Source of the DNA: Candidimonas sp. SYP-B2681
GTDB taxonomy: Bacteria; Pseudomonadota; Gammaproteobacteria; Burkholderiales; Burkholderiaceae_B
DNA: 64,000 bases
Direction: 5' to 3'
Assembly (NCBI RefSeq): GCF_003971065.1
Contig: NZ_RYDV01000001.1
Span: forward strand, 310,001 to 374,000
Every line of letters starts with the position of its first letter. The first letter of the stretch is position 1. Below, piece after piece: positions 29,053 to 38,950 of the stretch. The notes under the pieces were generated by a model, which saw only the letters and a program-made list of their open reading frames with translations, had not been told where the DNA came from and made no database searches. The translations under genes and the position numbers were made by a program.

Positions 29053-30356
29053 TGGCAGGACGCCGGGTTGTCGCATGTGAGCATTGCGCCACCTTACACG
29101 AGCGCATGCCCATTGAATCGGGTGCAATCGCGACCTGCACCCGATGTGGCTACATCTTGTACCGTCAAAGCGGGGTGTCACTCCAGGGCTGGATAGCTCT
29201 GGTGGTCGGTGCGCTAGTTATTTTTGCCATTGCCAATTGCTTCCCCATTGCCTGGCTGAAACTGCAAGGACTCACCGTGGACGCGTCTTTGCCCGGAGCT
29301 CTGTGGATGACTTGGCAGCAGGGTCACGAAGTGCTGGCCATCATGACGGGACTATTCGGTTTCTGGCTACCACTGACGCAATTATTGTTTTTGTTATGGG
29401 CGCTGATGGCGATCCATGCGCGGCGCTTGCCAAGTGATTTCCATTATGGATTGCGGTTTTTTCATTTGGTCGGATCGTGGAGCATGATTCCCGTTCTGAT
29501 GCTGGGCATTATGGTCGCCATGGTCAAGTTCTCGGGTTTGGCTACCCTTACCATAGGGCCTGCCTTGTGGGCATTCGCAATCCTGACGTTTCTGCTAACA
29601 GGTCTTAGTCGGCTCACGGCGCATCGGTTATGGGGCTACGCAGAAGACGCCGGACTGGTGCAGGTTTCCGGGCAGGATGTCTTCTTGGACGACCCCGTGG
29701 CGTCTTGCGGGGCTTGCGGGTTCGTTCAAAATATGCCGGGGTCCGGTACGTGTTTCTGTCACCGATGCAATGCGCGAATTCATTTGCGCAGGCCAAATGC
29801 TGGATCGCGAGTGTGGGCCCTGGTCATCGCTGCGGCCATCGTCTACATTCCAGCCAATATTCTGCCTGTGATGCGGGTTCGCACGGCCGCAGGTGAAAGC
29901 GCCCATACCATTCTCGGCGGCGTTATCGAGCTGTGGCAACTAGGGTCCTGGGATCTCGCTCTGATTGTTTTCGTTGCGAGCGTGGTCGTTCCCTTGACCA
30001 AGCTCTTCGCATTGACGGTCCTGATGCTGAACAGGAATTGGCGCGGCCGAGCCATACAGCGACAACGCACGCGCTTATATGAACTTATCGAATTTATCGG
30101 TCAGTGGTCAATGCTGGACGTCTTCGTCGTGATCCTGATGTCGGCAATGGCTGACTTCCCCGGTGTCTCACAAGTCATTGCTGGTCCGGGCGCGGCTAGT
30201 TTTGGCATGGTCGTTATCCTGACGATGCTCGCCGCCATGAGCTATGATCCACGCCGCGGCTGGGATCAGCAGCCAGCATCACAGCGCTTGCGGACGATAC
30301 AATCGCCCCCGCATGCGGGTGCTTCGCACACGGTAACCGGCGTAACGCAGTCTTAA
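29052..30356 (+). CDS. pqiA: Intermembrane transport protein PqiA
   Basis: 434 residues. The PqiA layout appears twice. Each half has a zinc ribbon (CEHCATLHERMP...CTRCGYILY at the start, and CGACGFVQNMP...CHRCNARIHLR near residue 225) followed by about four membrane helices. PqiA sits in the inner membrane and is thought to feed lipids or energy to the PqiB tunnel that spans the periplasm. ATG 29052 overlaps the clpA stop in a TGATG junction. pqiB follows after nine bases. The C-terminal 40 residues are polar and poorly conserved. Confidence 0.92.
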
Positions 30357-30365
30357 GAAGAACCT

Positions 30366-32066
30366 ATGACAGACCACAATACCGATTCAGGAGCCAGCAA
30401 GGGGGCATCGAGCGATAGCGACATGCCTAAAAGACCCGCTGCACCGGAATCAACAGCCGGGCTGCGCCAACCTGAAGTCAAGCCACGGCGCGAGACACGG
30501 TTTTCATGGATATGGCTTGTGCCGCTGGTGGCCGCCATTGTCGGAGCGTCGCTGTTGGTGCGTAACTGGATGCATACCGGGCCGACCATCACCATCAGCT
30601 TCGAGTCCGCGGATGGGCTGGAAGTGGGGCAGACCAAGGTACGATACAAAGACGTCGTTATAGGCTTGGTCACCGACATAAGAGTGGCCTCGGATCGTTC
30701 CAGGGTTTTGGTTGACGCAGAGCTTAACCGCGAGGGAGCGACTTATGTAACCCAGGAAGGAGCTCGCTTCTGGGTGGTGCGTCCTCGTCTGGGCATCAGC
30801 GGCGTATCGGGTCTGGGCACCTTATTATCGGGCGCCTACATTAGTGTGGATGCGGCCGAATCGAAGAATGGCGATGAACCGGTGTACGAGTTTACCGGCC
30901 TGGAGAAACCCCCCGAGATTACCAGCGGGCGTCCTGGAACGCGTTTTACCCTGCTAGCCGCCGATTTGGGTTCCCTGGAAATCGGCTCGCCGGTCTACTA
31001 CAGGCGTATACAGGTGGGACGCGTCATTGGTTACGATCTTGATGAGGGAGGCAGGGCTGTCGCCATTCAAATTTTCATTGACGGTCCGAACGACAAGTTT
31101 GTCACATCGGATACCCGGTTCTGGAACGCGAGCGGCATTAATCTGTCGTTGAACGCTGATGGCTTCAATGTTCAGACGGGTTCGCTTGTGTCCGTCATGG
31201 CCGGCGGTATCGCGTTCGCATCGGTGGACGAAGATAACGTTACAGCTGCTGAGCCAGACAGCAGATTCAAGCTCGCTTCTACGCAATCCCAGGCAATGGC
31301 CGATCCCGATGGGCCGCCATTTTCCATACAAATGCATTTCCGGCAGTCGATCCGAGGCCTAAAGGTGGGCGCACCTATTGATTTTCGCGGGTTGGAGCTC
31401 GGCAGGGTGGTCGATATTGACCTCGAGTTCGATTCGAAAAACAAACAGTTCTATGCGCTGGTCAAAGGCGAGCTTTATCCGATGCGCTTCGGTGCCGCGT
31501 ACGAAAACCTTGTCAAACAGGACGCGTCTGGGAATACAGGGGCCAGCCTGATGACCATTATGGTCAAGAATGGGCTGCGCGCCCAAATGCGAACTGCGAA
31601 TCTGCTTACCGGCCAGCAATATGTAGCGCTTGAATTTTTTCCGGATGCCAAACCTGTAGCTTTTAATCGCGACGCCGTGCCACTGATCATGCCGACCATC
31701 GCAGGCGACTTTGATCGACTGCAGCAACAGATCAGCAGCATCGTCACGAAAATTGATGCGATCCCGTTCGATGGCATAAGCAATGACCTGCGAGTCAGTC
31801 TCAAATCGGTGACCAAACTCGTCGATGGCCTGGATGGAAAGGTAGCCCCGCAAGTGAACGCAATGTTGAAGGCTGCCCAGAAGTCATTAGGTAGCATCGA
31901 CAAACTGCTTGCCGAAGGCTCGCCTATGAATGACAACATGGATCGTACCCTGCGCGAAATTAGTACCGCGGCAAAATCGTTACGCGCCTTGGCGGACTAT
32001 TTACAAACCCATCCCACGGCGCTATTACGGGGCCCTTCCCGTGATGTTCTTTCTGTCACCCCTTAG
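30366..32066 (+). CDS. pqiB: Intermembrane transport protein PqiB, MCE family
   Basis: 566 residues. A single membrane anchor near residues 45-62 (IWLVPLVAAIVGASLLV) is followed by three MCE/MlaD domains that start around TISFESADGLEVGQTKVRYK, then near FTLLAADLGSLEIGSPVYYR, and IQMHFRQSIRGLKVGAPIDF. A C-terminal coiled coil (VSLKSVTKLVDGLDGK and on) ends the protein. Such proteins form stacked hexameric rings and a tunnel for lipids between the two membranes. It is encoded between pqiA and pqiC and overlaps neither. Confidence 0.94.
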   Translation: MTDHNTDSGASKGASSDSDMPKRPAAPESTAGLRQPEVKPRRETRFSWIWLVPLVAAIVGASLLVRNWMHTGPTITISFESADGLEVGQTKVRYKDVVIGLVTDIRVASDRSRVLVDAELNREGATYVTQEGARFWVVRPRLGISGVSGLGTLLSGAYISVDAAESKNGDEPVYEFTGLEKPPEITSGRPGTRFTLLAADLGSLEIGSPVYYRRIQVGRVIGYDLDEGGRAVAIQIFIDGPNDKFVTSDTRFWNASGINLSLNADGFNVQTGSLVSVMAGGIAFASVDEDNVTAAEPDSRFKLASTQSQAMADPDGPPFSIQMHFRQSIRGLKVGAPIDFRGLELGRVVDIDLEFDSKNKQFYALVKGELYPMRFGAAYENLVKQDASGNTGASLMTIMVKNGLRAQMRTANLLTGQQYVALEFFPDAKPVAFNRDAVPLIMPTIAGDFDRLQQQISSIVTKIDAIPFDGISNDLRVSLKSVTKLVDGLDGKVAPQVNAMLKAAQKSLGSIDKLLAEGSPMNDNMDRTLREISTAAKSLRALADYLQTHPTALLRGPSRDVLSVTP

Positions 32067-32074
32067 GAAACCCC

Positions 32075-32707
32075 ATGCAGCTTGGCAGGTTTTTTTGTAT
32101 CGTAACGCTAGGTGGGATCTTGGCGGCCTGCGCCACGGCTCCTGTCCAGTATTACACGCTGGCTACGCCTTCGGCCTCCCAGCCGGTCGCGTTGCACACC
32201 AAAGCGGCGCCGCAGTACGCCATCAGCGTTCAACCGGTCGGTCTCCCAGAGCAGGTGGATCGTCCTCAAATCGTGATAAGTGACCCGGCGGCCGCCCAAG
32301 TCATCCCTTTGAATGGATCCCTTTGGGCGTCTCCTTTGTCTGACGAAATTCGTAATGCCTTATCAAATGAATTGACTCGTAGCCTAGGCGTTTTGGACAT
32401 TGCAAGCGGAAGCCCTGACACCCTGCCAGTCTGGAGGGTCGATATGCAGGTTCAACGGTTCGAGTCGCTTTATAATCAGCATGCGGTCTTGGAAGCGACT
32501 TGGCGTTTAACGCCGGTTAACCAGGCGAATCAGAAGACCAAGATTTGCCGAGGTCAGACGGAAGTTGCGGTTGAGCCCGGTATGTCGGCCATGGTCGTTG
32601 GACACCAATTGGCGCTTCGCCGTCTGGCGACGATAATTGCTGATCAGTTATCTGGCCGGCCCGTTACGAAAGACGTGAATGTTGAAATGAAGGGTTGTAC
32701 CTTTTAG
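32075..32707 (+). CDS. pqiC: Outer-membrane lipoprotein PqiC (ABC-type auxiliary family)
   Basis: 210 residues. A lipoprotein signal peptide ends in the lipobox LAAC (Cys at 20, TLGGILAACATAP), so the mature protein is lipid-anchored. The region YYTLATPSASQPV and the PQIVISDPAAAQVIPLNG segment match the PqiC/YmbA domain. It is expected to hold the outer-membrane end of the PqiB tunnel. It follows pqiB by eight bases and ends the operon; putA starts 142 bases later and probably has its own promoter. Confidence 0.92.
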   Translation: MQLGRFFCIVTLGGILAACATAPVQYYTLATPSASQPVALHTKAAPQYAISVQPVGLPEQVDRPQIVISDPAAAQVIPLNGSLWASPLSDEIRNALSNELTRSLGVLDIASGSPDTLPVWRVDMQVQRFESLYNQHAVLEATWRLTPVNQANQKTKICRGQTEVAVEPGMSAMVVGHQLALRRLATIIADQLSGRPVTKDVNVEMKGCTF

Positions 32708-32849
32708 AGCTCAGAACAGCCAAGGGTTAACCATAGTGCAAAGAAGGGTGCAACCTCTTTAATATCTGTGACCGTGCTTCACACAGACGAAATGGTAGAC
32801 GCTGCGTTATCCAGCGCGCATTTCCCGAAACGGCTTACAAGGTATCGCG

Positions 32850-35800
32850 ATGGCTACGACTACATTGGGTGTCAAAGTTGACGAGACGCTGCGCGAGCGG
32901 CTCAAGGTTGTGGCGAATCAGTTGGGTTGTACGCCCCATTGGTTGCACAAACAAGCGGTTCTCGCCTATGTCGATGCGATCGAGCGGGGGCATTTGCCCG
33001 CCGAAATCTCTCACTTCGTCCCTTCGGACGGCGAATCGCCCGCAGAAGACGCTTTCGTGTCCGAGCATGCCTTGCCTTTTTACGATTTTGCGCAAGATAT
33101 TCAGCCCCAGTCCGTGCTGCGTGCGGCTATTACTTCAGCCTACCGACGGCCCGAGCCGGAATGCGTGCCGATGCTCATCGGTCTTGCACGGACGGCGCAA
33201 CCGGAAGAAGTGCAAGCGCTGGCGCGCCGTCTCGTGGAAGCCCTTCGCGGAAAGCGCAAAGGCGGTGGCGTTGAAGCCTTGATTCAAGAGTTTTCATTGT
33301 CGAGTCAGGAAGGTGTCGCCTTGATGTGTCTCGCCGAGGCTCTGCTACGCATTCCTGATCGCGCGACTCGCGACGCCCTGATACGCGACAAAATTAGTCA
33401 CGGTGATTGGCGCTCCCACATGGGGGAATCTCCATCTCTGTTCGTTAATGCGGCAACATGGGGGCTGATGCTGACTGGCAAGCTGGTCAGCGTGAACAGC
33501 GAACATTCCTTGTCCAAAGCTCTGACGCGTTTGATTGGCAAAGGTGGTGAACCCCTGATCCGCAAAGGCGTGAATATCGCCATGCGCATGATGGGCGAAC
33601 AGTTCGTCGCCGGGCAGACAATCTCTGCCGCCTTGGCCAACAGCCGCAAGCTTGAAGAGAAAGGCTTTCGGTATTCATACGATATGCTGGGCGAAGCGGC
33701 AACTACCGCGGACGACGCCGAGCGATATTACGTCTCTTATGAACAGGCGATTCACGCCATCGGTAAGGCTGCACAAGGCCGTGGCATCTACGAAGGACCG
33801 GGAATCTCGATCAAGCTTTCTGCCTTGCATCCTCGCTATTCGCGGGCGCAGCGGGAGCGGGTCATGGCTGAACTTTTGCCACGCATGACGGCCTTGGCCA
33901 AATTGGCCCGCCGCTACGACATAGGGTTAAATATCGATGCAGAAGAAGCAGATCGCCTTGAAATTTCACTGGATCTGCTCGAGGCCTTGTGTTTCGATCC
34001 TGAGCTTGCGGGCTGGAATGGCATTGGGTTCGTCATTCAGGCCTACCAAAAGCGCGCGCCTTTTGTTATTGACTATGTCATAGATCTCGCTCAGCGCAGT
34101 GGACATCGATTAATGGTGCGGCTGGTGAAAGGGGCCTACTGGGATTCCGAGATCAAGCGCGCACAAATTGATGGATTAGAGGGTTATCCCGTCTATACAC
34201 GCAAGCTTTACACCGATGTTTCGTATCTGGCGAGTGCCCGTAAATTGCTCAACGCAGCCCAAGCGGTGTACCCGCAGTTTGCCACCCATAACGCCCATAC
34301 GCTCGCCGCTATTTACTATATGGCCGGACATAATTATTACCCGGGCCAGTATGAATTCCAGTGTCTGCACGGTATGGGTGAACCCTTGTACGACGAAGTG
34401 ACAGGCCCGCTCGCCCAGGGCAAACTGAATCGCCCTTGTCGAATTTATGCCCCAGTGGGTACGCATGAAACGCTGCTCGCCTATCTGGTACGGCGTCTAT
34501 TGGAAAACGGAGCCAATACGTCGTTCGTAAACCAGATCGGGGACGAAACGATTCCTGTCGATATTTTGATCGCGGATCCGGTTCAGTCCGCTCTTCGTAT
34601 ACAGCCATTGGGAGCGCCCCACGACAAGATTCCCTTGCCACGTCAGCTGTACCAGCAGGTGGACGGCCGTGTAAATTCAGCGGGACTGGATCTCTCCAAC
34701 GAACACCGCCTAGGCTCTTTATCGGCGGCCCTTCTTAATAGCGTTGACCACGTGTGGCGCGCAGCGCCAATGCTCGGCACGAACGATATCGCCTGGGATG
34801 ACGTCCGGGCCAAGGCCGTGCGAAACCCAGCTGACCATCGCGACGTGGTGGGGCATGTAATAGAAGCGGACCAGAATGACGTGGAAAATGCCTTGGCAGT
34901 GGCGCTGCATGCGGCACCGATCTGGCAAGCCACACCGGTGGCCGAGCGCGCGCAATGTCTTATCCGGGCTGCGCAATTGCTGGAAGACGAAATGCAGCCC
35001 TTGTTGGGCTTGATCGTTCGCGAGGCAGGCAAGTCGCTTTCAAACGCCATCGCCGAGGTCCGGGAAGCGGTCGATTTCTTGCGCTATTATGCGGCCCAAA
35101 TCCAGCAATCATTTTCCAATGACACGCATAGGCCCCTTGGGCCAGTGCTATGTATCAGTCCTTGGAATTTTCCCCTGGCCATTTTTACCGGGCAGGTGGC
35201 GGCCGCGCTGGCGGCGGGCAATCCGGTACTCGCCAAACCGGCGGAACAAACCAGTTTGATAGCGGCGGTGGCGGTATCCATTCTGCGCCGTGCTGGTGTG
35301 CCTGCGGGGGCGGTTCAGCTACTGCCCGGCCAGGGCGACACGGTAGGCAGGGCCCTCGTAGCCAGTTCGAGCGTGCGTGGGGTGATGTTCACCGGCTCCA
35401 CCGATGTCGCCCATTCTATCTCGCGAACACTCGCTGAGCGCCTCGATAATGCGGGCCATCCCGTTCCGCTTATCGCCGAAACCGGTGGCCAGAACGCGAT
35501 GATCGTAGACTCTTCGGCACTGGCCGAGCAAGTGGTATTCGATGTCTTGACCTCGGCCTTCGATTCGGCAGGGCAGCGTTGTTCGGCGCTGCGGCTTCTG
35601 TGCGTCCAGGAAGACTGCGCCGATCACATCCTGACCATGTTGCGCGGTGCCATGAAAGAGCTGCGCGTGGGCAGGACCGATATCTTGTCAGCCGATGTCG
35701 GACCCGTCATTGATCACGAAGCGCAGGCTAGTATCAGTTCGCATATTCATGCCATGCGCGATGCAGGACATGCAGTTGAGCAGCTTACTCTGGATGGGCA

Positions 35801-36665
35801 CTGTCAGCATGGTTCATTTGTTCCTCCGACGATTATCGAGATTACCGATGCCGCTGCGTTGACCAAAGAAATATTCGGCCCTGTCTTGCATGTGTTGCGC
35901 TACCAACGCGACGATCTGGATCGCTTGGTCGATTCGATTAATGCAACGGGCTACGGTTTGACATTCGGCGTTCATACACGCCTGGACGAGACCGTCTCCC
36001 GCGTATCGGAACGAATCCATGCAGGCAATATTTATGTGAACCGCAATATTGTGGGTGCGGTCGTCGGAGTGCAGCCATTTGGGGGAGAAGGGCTATCGGG
36101 TACCGGCCCGAAGGCCGGGGGACCTTTATATTTGTTGCGCTTGCTGGCCCAACGGCCACCGGGCCTACCAGCTTGGTGCAATACCGATAGTGATCAGACG
36201 CCTACGCTGGTACTGCAAGGTCCCACCGGTGAAAGTAACGCCTATCACCTTAAGCCTCGGGGCACCGTGTTATGCATTGCGGCGACTGTAGTGGGCGCCA
36301 CCGTTCAATATGACGCGTGTCGGCGCACCGGCAATCGCATGACATTGATCGATACACTGGCAGGGCGGGATTTCATCGCCTCGCTTAGTGCCGCTGAGCA
36401 AAAAACGATTCAGTTGGCGGGGCCTGATGAAGTGGAGCGGGGCGACTACCAAGCGGTATTGTTCGAGGGCGATAGCGATGCCTTGCGCGACGTAAACCGA
36501 GCGGTTGCCGCGCGTCCGGGAGCGATTATTTCGGTACAAGGCTTAAGCAGCGACGAACTGGCTGCCGGTGGCACATATCATCCAGAGCGGCTTTTTCGTG
36601 AAGTTTCGGTAAGTGTGAACACGGCAGCCGCAGGCGGGAATGCCAGCTTGATGATGGTCGGCTAA
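32850..36665 (+). CDS. putA: Trifunctional PutA: transcriptional repressor, proline dehydrogenase and P5C dehydrogenase
   Basis: 1271 residues. Residues 1-50 form a ribbon-helix-helix DNA-binding domain (TTLGVKVDETLRERLKVVAN). A flavin proline dehydrogenase barrel covers about 190-500 (GPGISIKLSALHPRYSRAQR, MVRLVKGAYWDSEIKRAQ). The aldehyde dehydrogenase part covers about 570-1030, with the ISPWNFPLAIFTGQVAAALA core, ETGGQNAMIVDSS and the catalytic Cys in SAGQRCSALR. A C-terminal conserved extension follows. It oxidises proline to glutamate at the membrane and, when proline is absent, represses put genes from the nucleoid. No putP transporter is next to it. Confidence 0.97.
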   Translation: MATTTLGVKVDETLRERLKVVANQLGCTPHWLHKQAVLAYVDAIERGHLPAEISHFVPSDGESPAEDAFVSEHALPFYDFAQDIQPQSVLRAAITSAYRRPEPECVPMLIGLARTAQPEEVQALARRLVEALRGKRKGGGVEALIQEFSLSSQEGVALMCLAEALLRIPDRATRDALIRDKISHGDWRSHMGESPSLFVNAATWGLMLTGKLVSVNSEHSLSKALTRLIGKGGEPLIRKGVNIAMRMMGEQFVAGQTISAALANSRKLEEKGFRYSYDMLGEAATTADDAERYYVSYEQAIHAIGKAAQGRGIYEGPGISIKLSALHPRYSRAQRERVMAELLPRMTALAKLARRYDIGLNIDAEEADRLEISLDLLEALCFDPELAGWNGIGFVIQAYQKRAPFVIDYVIDLAQRSGHRLMVRLVKGAYWDSEIKRAQIDGLEGYPVYTRKLYTDVSYLASARKLLNAAQAVYPQFATHNAHTLAAIYYMAGHNYYPGQYEFQCLHGMGEPLYDEVTGPLAQGKLNRPCRIYAPVGTHETLLAYLVRRLLENGANTSFVNQIGDETIPVDILIADPVQSALRIQPLGAPHDKIPLPRQLYQQVDGRVNSAGLDLSNEHRLGSLSAALLNSVDHVWRAAPMLGTNDIAWDDVRAKAVRNPADHRDVVGHVIEADQNDVENALAVALHAAPIWQATPVAERAQCLIRAAQLLEDEMQPLLGLIVREAGKSLSNAIAEVREAVDFLRYYAAQIQQSFSNDTHRPLGPVLCISPWNFPLAIFTGQVAAALAAGNPVLAKPAEQTSLIAAVAVSILRRAGVPAGAVQLLPGQGDTVGRALVASSSVRGVMFTGSTDVAHSISRTLAERLDNAGHPVPLIAETGGQNAMIVDSSALAEQVVFDVLTSAFDSAGQRCSALRLLCVQEDCADHILTMLRGAMKELRVGRTDILSADVGPVIDHEAQASISSHIHAMRDAGHAVEQLTLDGHCQHGSFVPPTIIEITDAAALTKEIFGPVLHVLRYQRDDLDRLVDSINATGYGLTFGVHTRLDETVSRVSERIHAGNIYVNRNIVGAVVGVQPFGGEGLSGTGPKAGGPLYLLRLLAQRPPGLPAWCNTDSDQTPTLVLQGPTGESNAYHLKPRGTVLCIAATVVGATVQYDACRRTGNRMTLIDTLAGRDFIASLSAAEQKTIQLAGPDEVERGDYQAVLFEGDSDALRDVNRAVAARPGAIISVQGLSSDELAAGGTYHPERLFREVSVSVNTAAAGGNASLMMVG

Positions 36666-36795
36666 GCTCCTGATAAGAAGACATATTGCGTATCTTTAAG
36701 GGTTACAACCAATTAGAATCGGGTTGCACTTTTGGTTTAATTCCGGTGTTACTCGCGCTCGAGGCAATTCGCTTTCTTATATATCGGAGATAGAC

Positions 36796-37953
36796 ATGCA
36801 GTCCATTAAGGGATTCAAGCTTCTGGCAGCAACGGCCTCCGTCATGGCAGGCTTCGCAGTTGGTGCGGCGCACGCCGCTGAAACGGTCGTTAAGTTGGGT
36901 TTTGCCGCGCCGCTAACGGGGCCGCAATCGCATTATGGCGAGGACATGAGAAACGGCCTCACGCTCGCTCTCGAAGAGGCTAACAAACAGAACATTCAGC
37001 TAGATGGTAAGACTGCCAAATTTGAACTGATTGCGCGCGACGACCAAGCCGACCCGCGTATTGCTGTGCAAGTCGCACAACAAATTGTCGATGATGGCGT
37101 ACAAGGTGTACTGGGCCATTTCAATTCGGGCACGACCATCCCGGCATCGAGCGTTTATAACGGCGCTGGACTGCCACAAATTGCCATGGCTACTTCCCCT
37201 GAATATACCGCCCAAGGTTACAACACGACGTTTCGCATGATGACCAGCGACACACAACAAGGGGCTGCGGTCGGCGAATTCATGGTCAAGGATCTCGGCG
37301 CCAAGACTGTGGCCTTAATCGACGACCGTACCGCCTATGGGCAAGGTCTGGCTGATCAGGTGGCCAAAGCCGTCGAGGCAGCGGGCGGCAAGGTTATCGC
37401 ACGAGAATACACCACCGACAAGGCCAATGATTTCACCTCGATCCTGACCAATATCAAGGCCAAGGCACCGGCGGCTATTTTCTTCGGCGGCCTCGATGCC
37501 CAATCTGGTCCTATGCGCCGACAAATGGCGACGCTGGATATCAAGTCGCCCTTCGTTTCCGGCGAAATGACGCGAAGCGATACGTTTCTGAAACTGGCCG
37601 GCGATGCGGCCAACGGCGCATATGCCTCCCTCGCCGGCGTGCCGCTCAAGCAGATGGCAGCCGGCGAAAAATTTGAAGCCGATTACAAGGCGCGCTTCAA
37701 GACTAACCCTGGGGTTTATGCACCGTATGCTTATGACGGCGCCTGGAACATGATCACCGCGATGAAACAAGCAGGGTCCGCAAAGCCTGACGCTTATCTG
37801 CCCAAACTAGCCTCATTGTCGCGTGCCGGCGCGACCAGCGAGAACATCGCTTATGACAACAAAGGCGACCTGAAGGAAATATCGGTAACGATCTACGAGG
37901 TCAAGAATGGTAAATGGGAAATGGTTAAAACCATGATCAGCAAGGCCAACTAA
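36796..37953 (+). CDS. Branched-chain amino acid ABC transporter, periplasmic binding protein
   Basis: 385 residues from ATG 36796 (GGAGATAGAC before it). A clear signal peptide ends GAAHA after residue 27. The mature part begins VVKLGFAAPLTGPQSHYGED and carries ARDDQADPRIAVQVAQQIVD and GHFNSGTTIPASSVYNGAGL, the LivJ/LivK fold (class I binding protein). It is first in a five-gene operon with two permeases and two ATPases. A double hairpin behind it probably raises its message level over the membrane parts. The ligand could be leucine/isoleucine/valine or a relative. Confidence 0.92.
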   Translation: MQSIKGFKLLAATASVMAGFAVGAAHAAETVVKLGFAAPLTGPQSHYGEDMRNGLTLALEEANKQNIQLDGKTAKFELIARDDQADPRIAVQVAQQIVDDGVQGVLGHFNSGTTIPASSVYNGAGLPQIAMATSPEYTAQGYNTTFRMMTSDTQQGAAVGEFMVKDLGAKTVALIDDRTAYGQGLADQVAKAVEAAGGKVIAREYTTDKANDFTSILTNIKAKAPAAIFFGGLDAQSGPMRRQMATLDIKSPFVSGEMTRSDTFLKLAGDAANGAYASLAGVPLKQMAAGEKFEADYKARFKTNPGVYAPYAYDGAWNMITAMKQAGSAKPDAYLPKLASLSRAGATSENIAYDNKGDLKEISVTIYEVKNGKWEMVKTMISKAN

Positions 37954-37997
37954 GGAAAACTCATCTTTAGTTTTCCCGGGCCGGCTGTTGCCGGCCC
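37954..37997 (+). terminator. Two tandem hairpins between the binding-protein and livH genes
   Basis: GGAAAACT/AGTTTTCC (37954-37961 with 37969-37976) is followed at once by GGGCCGGC/GCCGGCCC (37978-37985 with 37990-37997). There is no T-run, so they are more likely to block 3' exonucleases, or attenuate, than to end transcription fully. Such elements explain excess binding protein over permease. Confidence 0.7.
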
Positions 37998-38017
37998 TAT
38001 CTCTCGAGTCATAGAGC

Positions 38018-38950
38018 ATGGATATCCTCGTACAACAGCTGATCAACGGCATCACGGTGGGAAGCGTCTACGCTTTGGTTGCCCTCGGCTACACCATGGT
38101 TTATGGCATCATCGGCCTCATCAACTTTGCTCATGGCGACGTCGTCATGGTTGGGGCGATGGTCGCAACCACCATTGTGGTCACGCTTATCGGCGCAGAG
38201 CCGGGCAGTATCTCGGCCTGGCTCGCCATTGTCATTGCCTTGCTCGTTTCGATTCCGGTGTGCATGGTCTTAGGATGGCTGGCCGAACGCTTTGCCTATC
38301 GGCCATTGCGCCGTGCGCCCCGCCTGGCGGCGTTGATCACGGCCATTGGTGTTTCGATCATCATCCAGAACATTGCAATGATGGTTTGGGGTCGCAACTA
38401 TCTCAGTTTTCCCCACATTATTGAGCCCATCATTTTCCCGATAGGTGGTGCGCGCATCAGCCTGCTTCAAGTCATTATTATTCTAACGGCCACTGCGATC
38501 ATGGCTGGGCTGTTGTTAGTCGTGCACCGCACCCGTCTGGGTACTGCCATGCGCGCCACCGCACAAAACCGCGAAATAGCGGGTTTGATGGGTGTCAATA
38601 TCAATACTGTCATTGCCGCGGCCTTTCTCATTGGTTCAGCACTTGCCGCAGTCGCGGGAGTCATGGTCACGACCTATTACGGCGTGGCGCAATACACCAT
38701 GGGCTTCCTGTTGGGACTGAAAGCCTTCACGGCCGCGGTGCTTGGTGGAATCGGTAACCTGGGCGGCGCCATGTTGGGCGGTTTGCTGCTCGGCGTCATC
38801 GAATCGCTTGGTGCAGGCTATATCGGCGACCTCACCAATGGTGTTTTTGGCAGCAATTACCAAGACGTCTTCTCGTTTATTGTGTTGATAATGGTGCTGG
38901 TGTTCCGCCCATCTGGTTTACTGGGTGAACGGGTAGGAGACCGCGCATGA
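38018..38950 (+). CDS. livH: Branched-chain amino acid ABC transporter permease LivH
   Basis: 310 residues with about eight membrane segments. It opens ILVQQLINGITVGSVYALVA and LGYTMVYGIIGLINFAHGD, a LivH signature. The EAA-like cytoplasmic loop near RLGTAMRATAQNREIAGLMG contacts an ATPase. It forms the membrane channel with LivM, whose start overlaps its stop by four bases. Translation coupling runs through the rest of the operon. Confidence 0.93.
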   Translation: MDILVQQLINGITVGSVYALVALGYTMVYGIIGLINFAHGDVVMVGAMVATTIVVTLIGAEPGSISAWLAIVIALLVSIPVCMVLGWLAERFAYRPLRRAPRLAALITAIGVSIIIQNIAMMVWGRNYLSFPHIIEPIIFPIGGARISLLQVIIILTATAIMAGLLLVVHRTRLGTAMRATAQNREIAGLMGVNINTVIAAAFLIGSALAAVAGVMVTTYYGVAQYTMGFLLGLKAFTAAVLGGIGNLGGAMLGGLLLGVIESLGAGYIGDLTNGVFGSNYQDVFSFIVLIMVLVFRPSGLLGERVGDRA

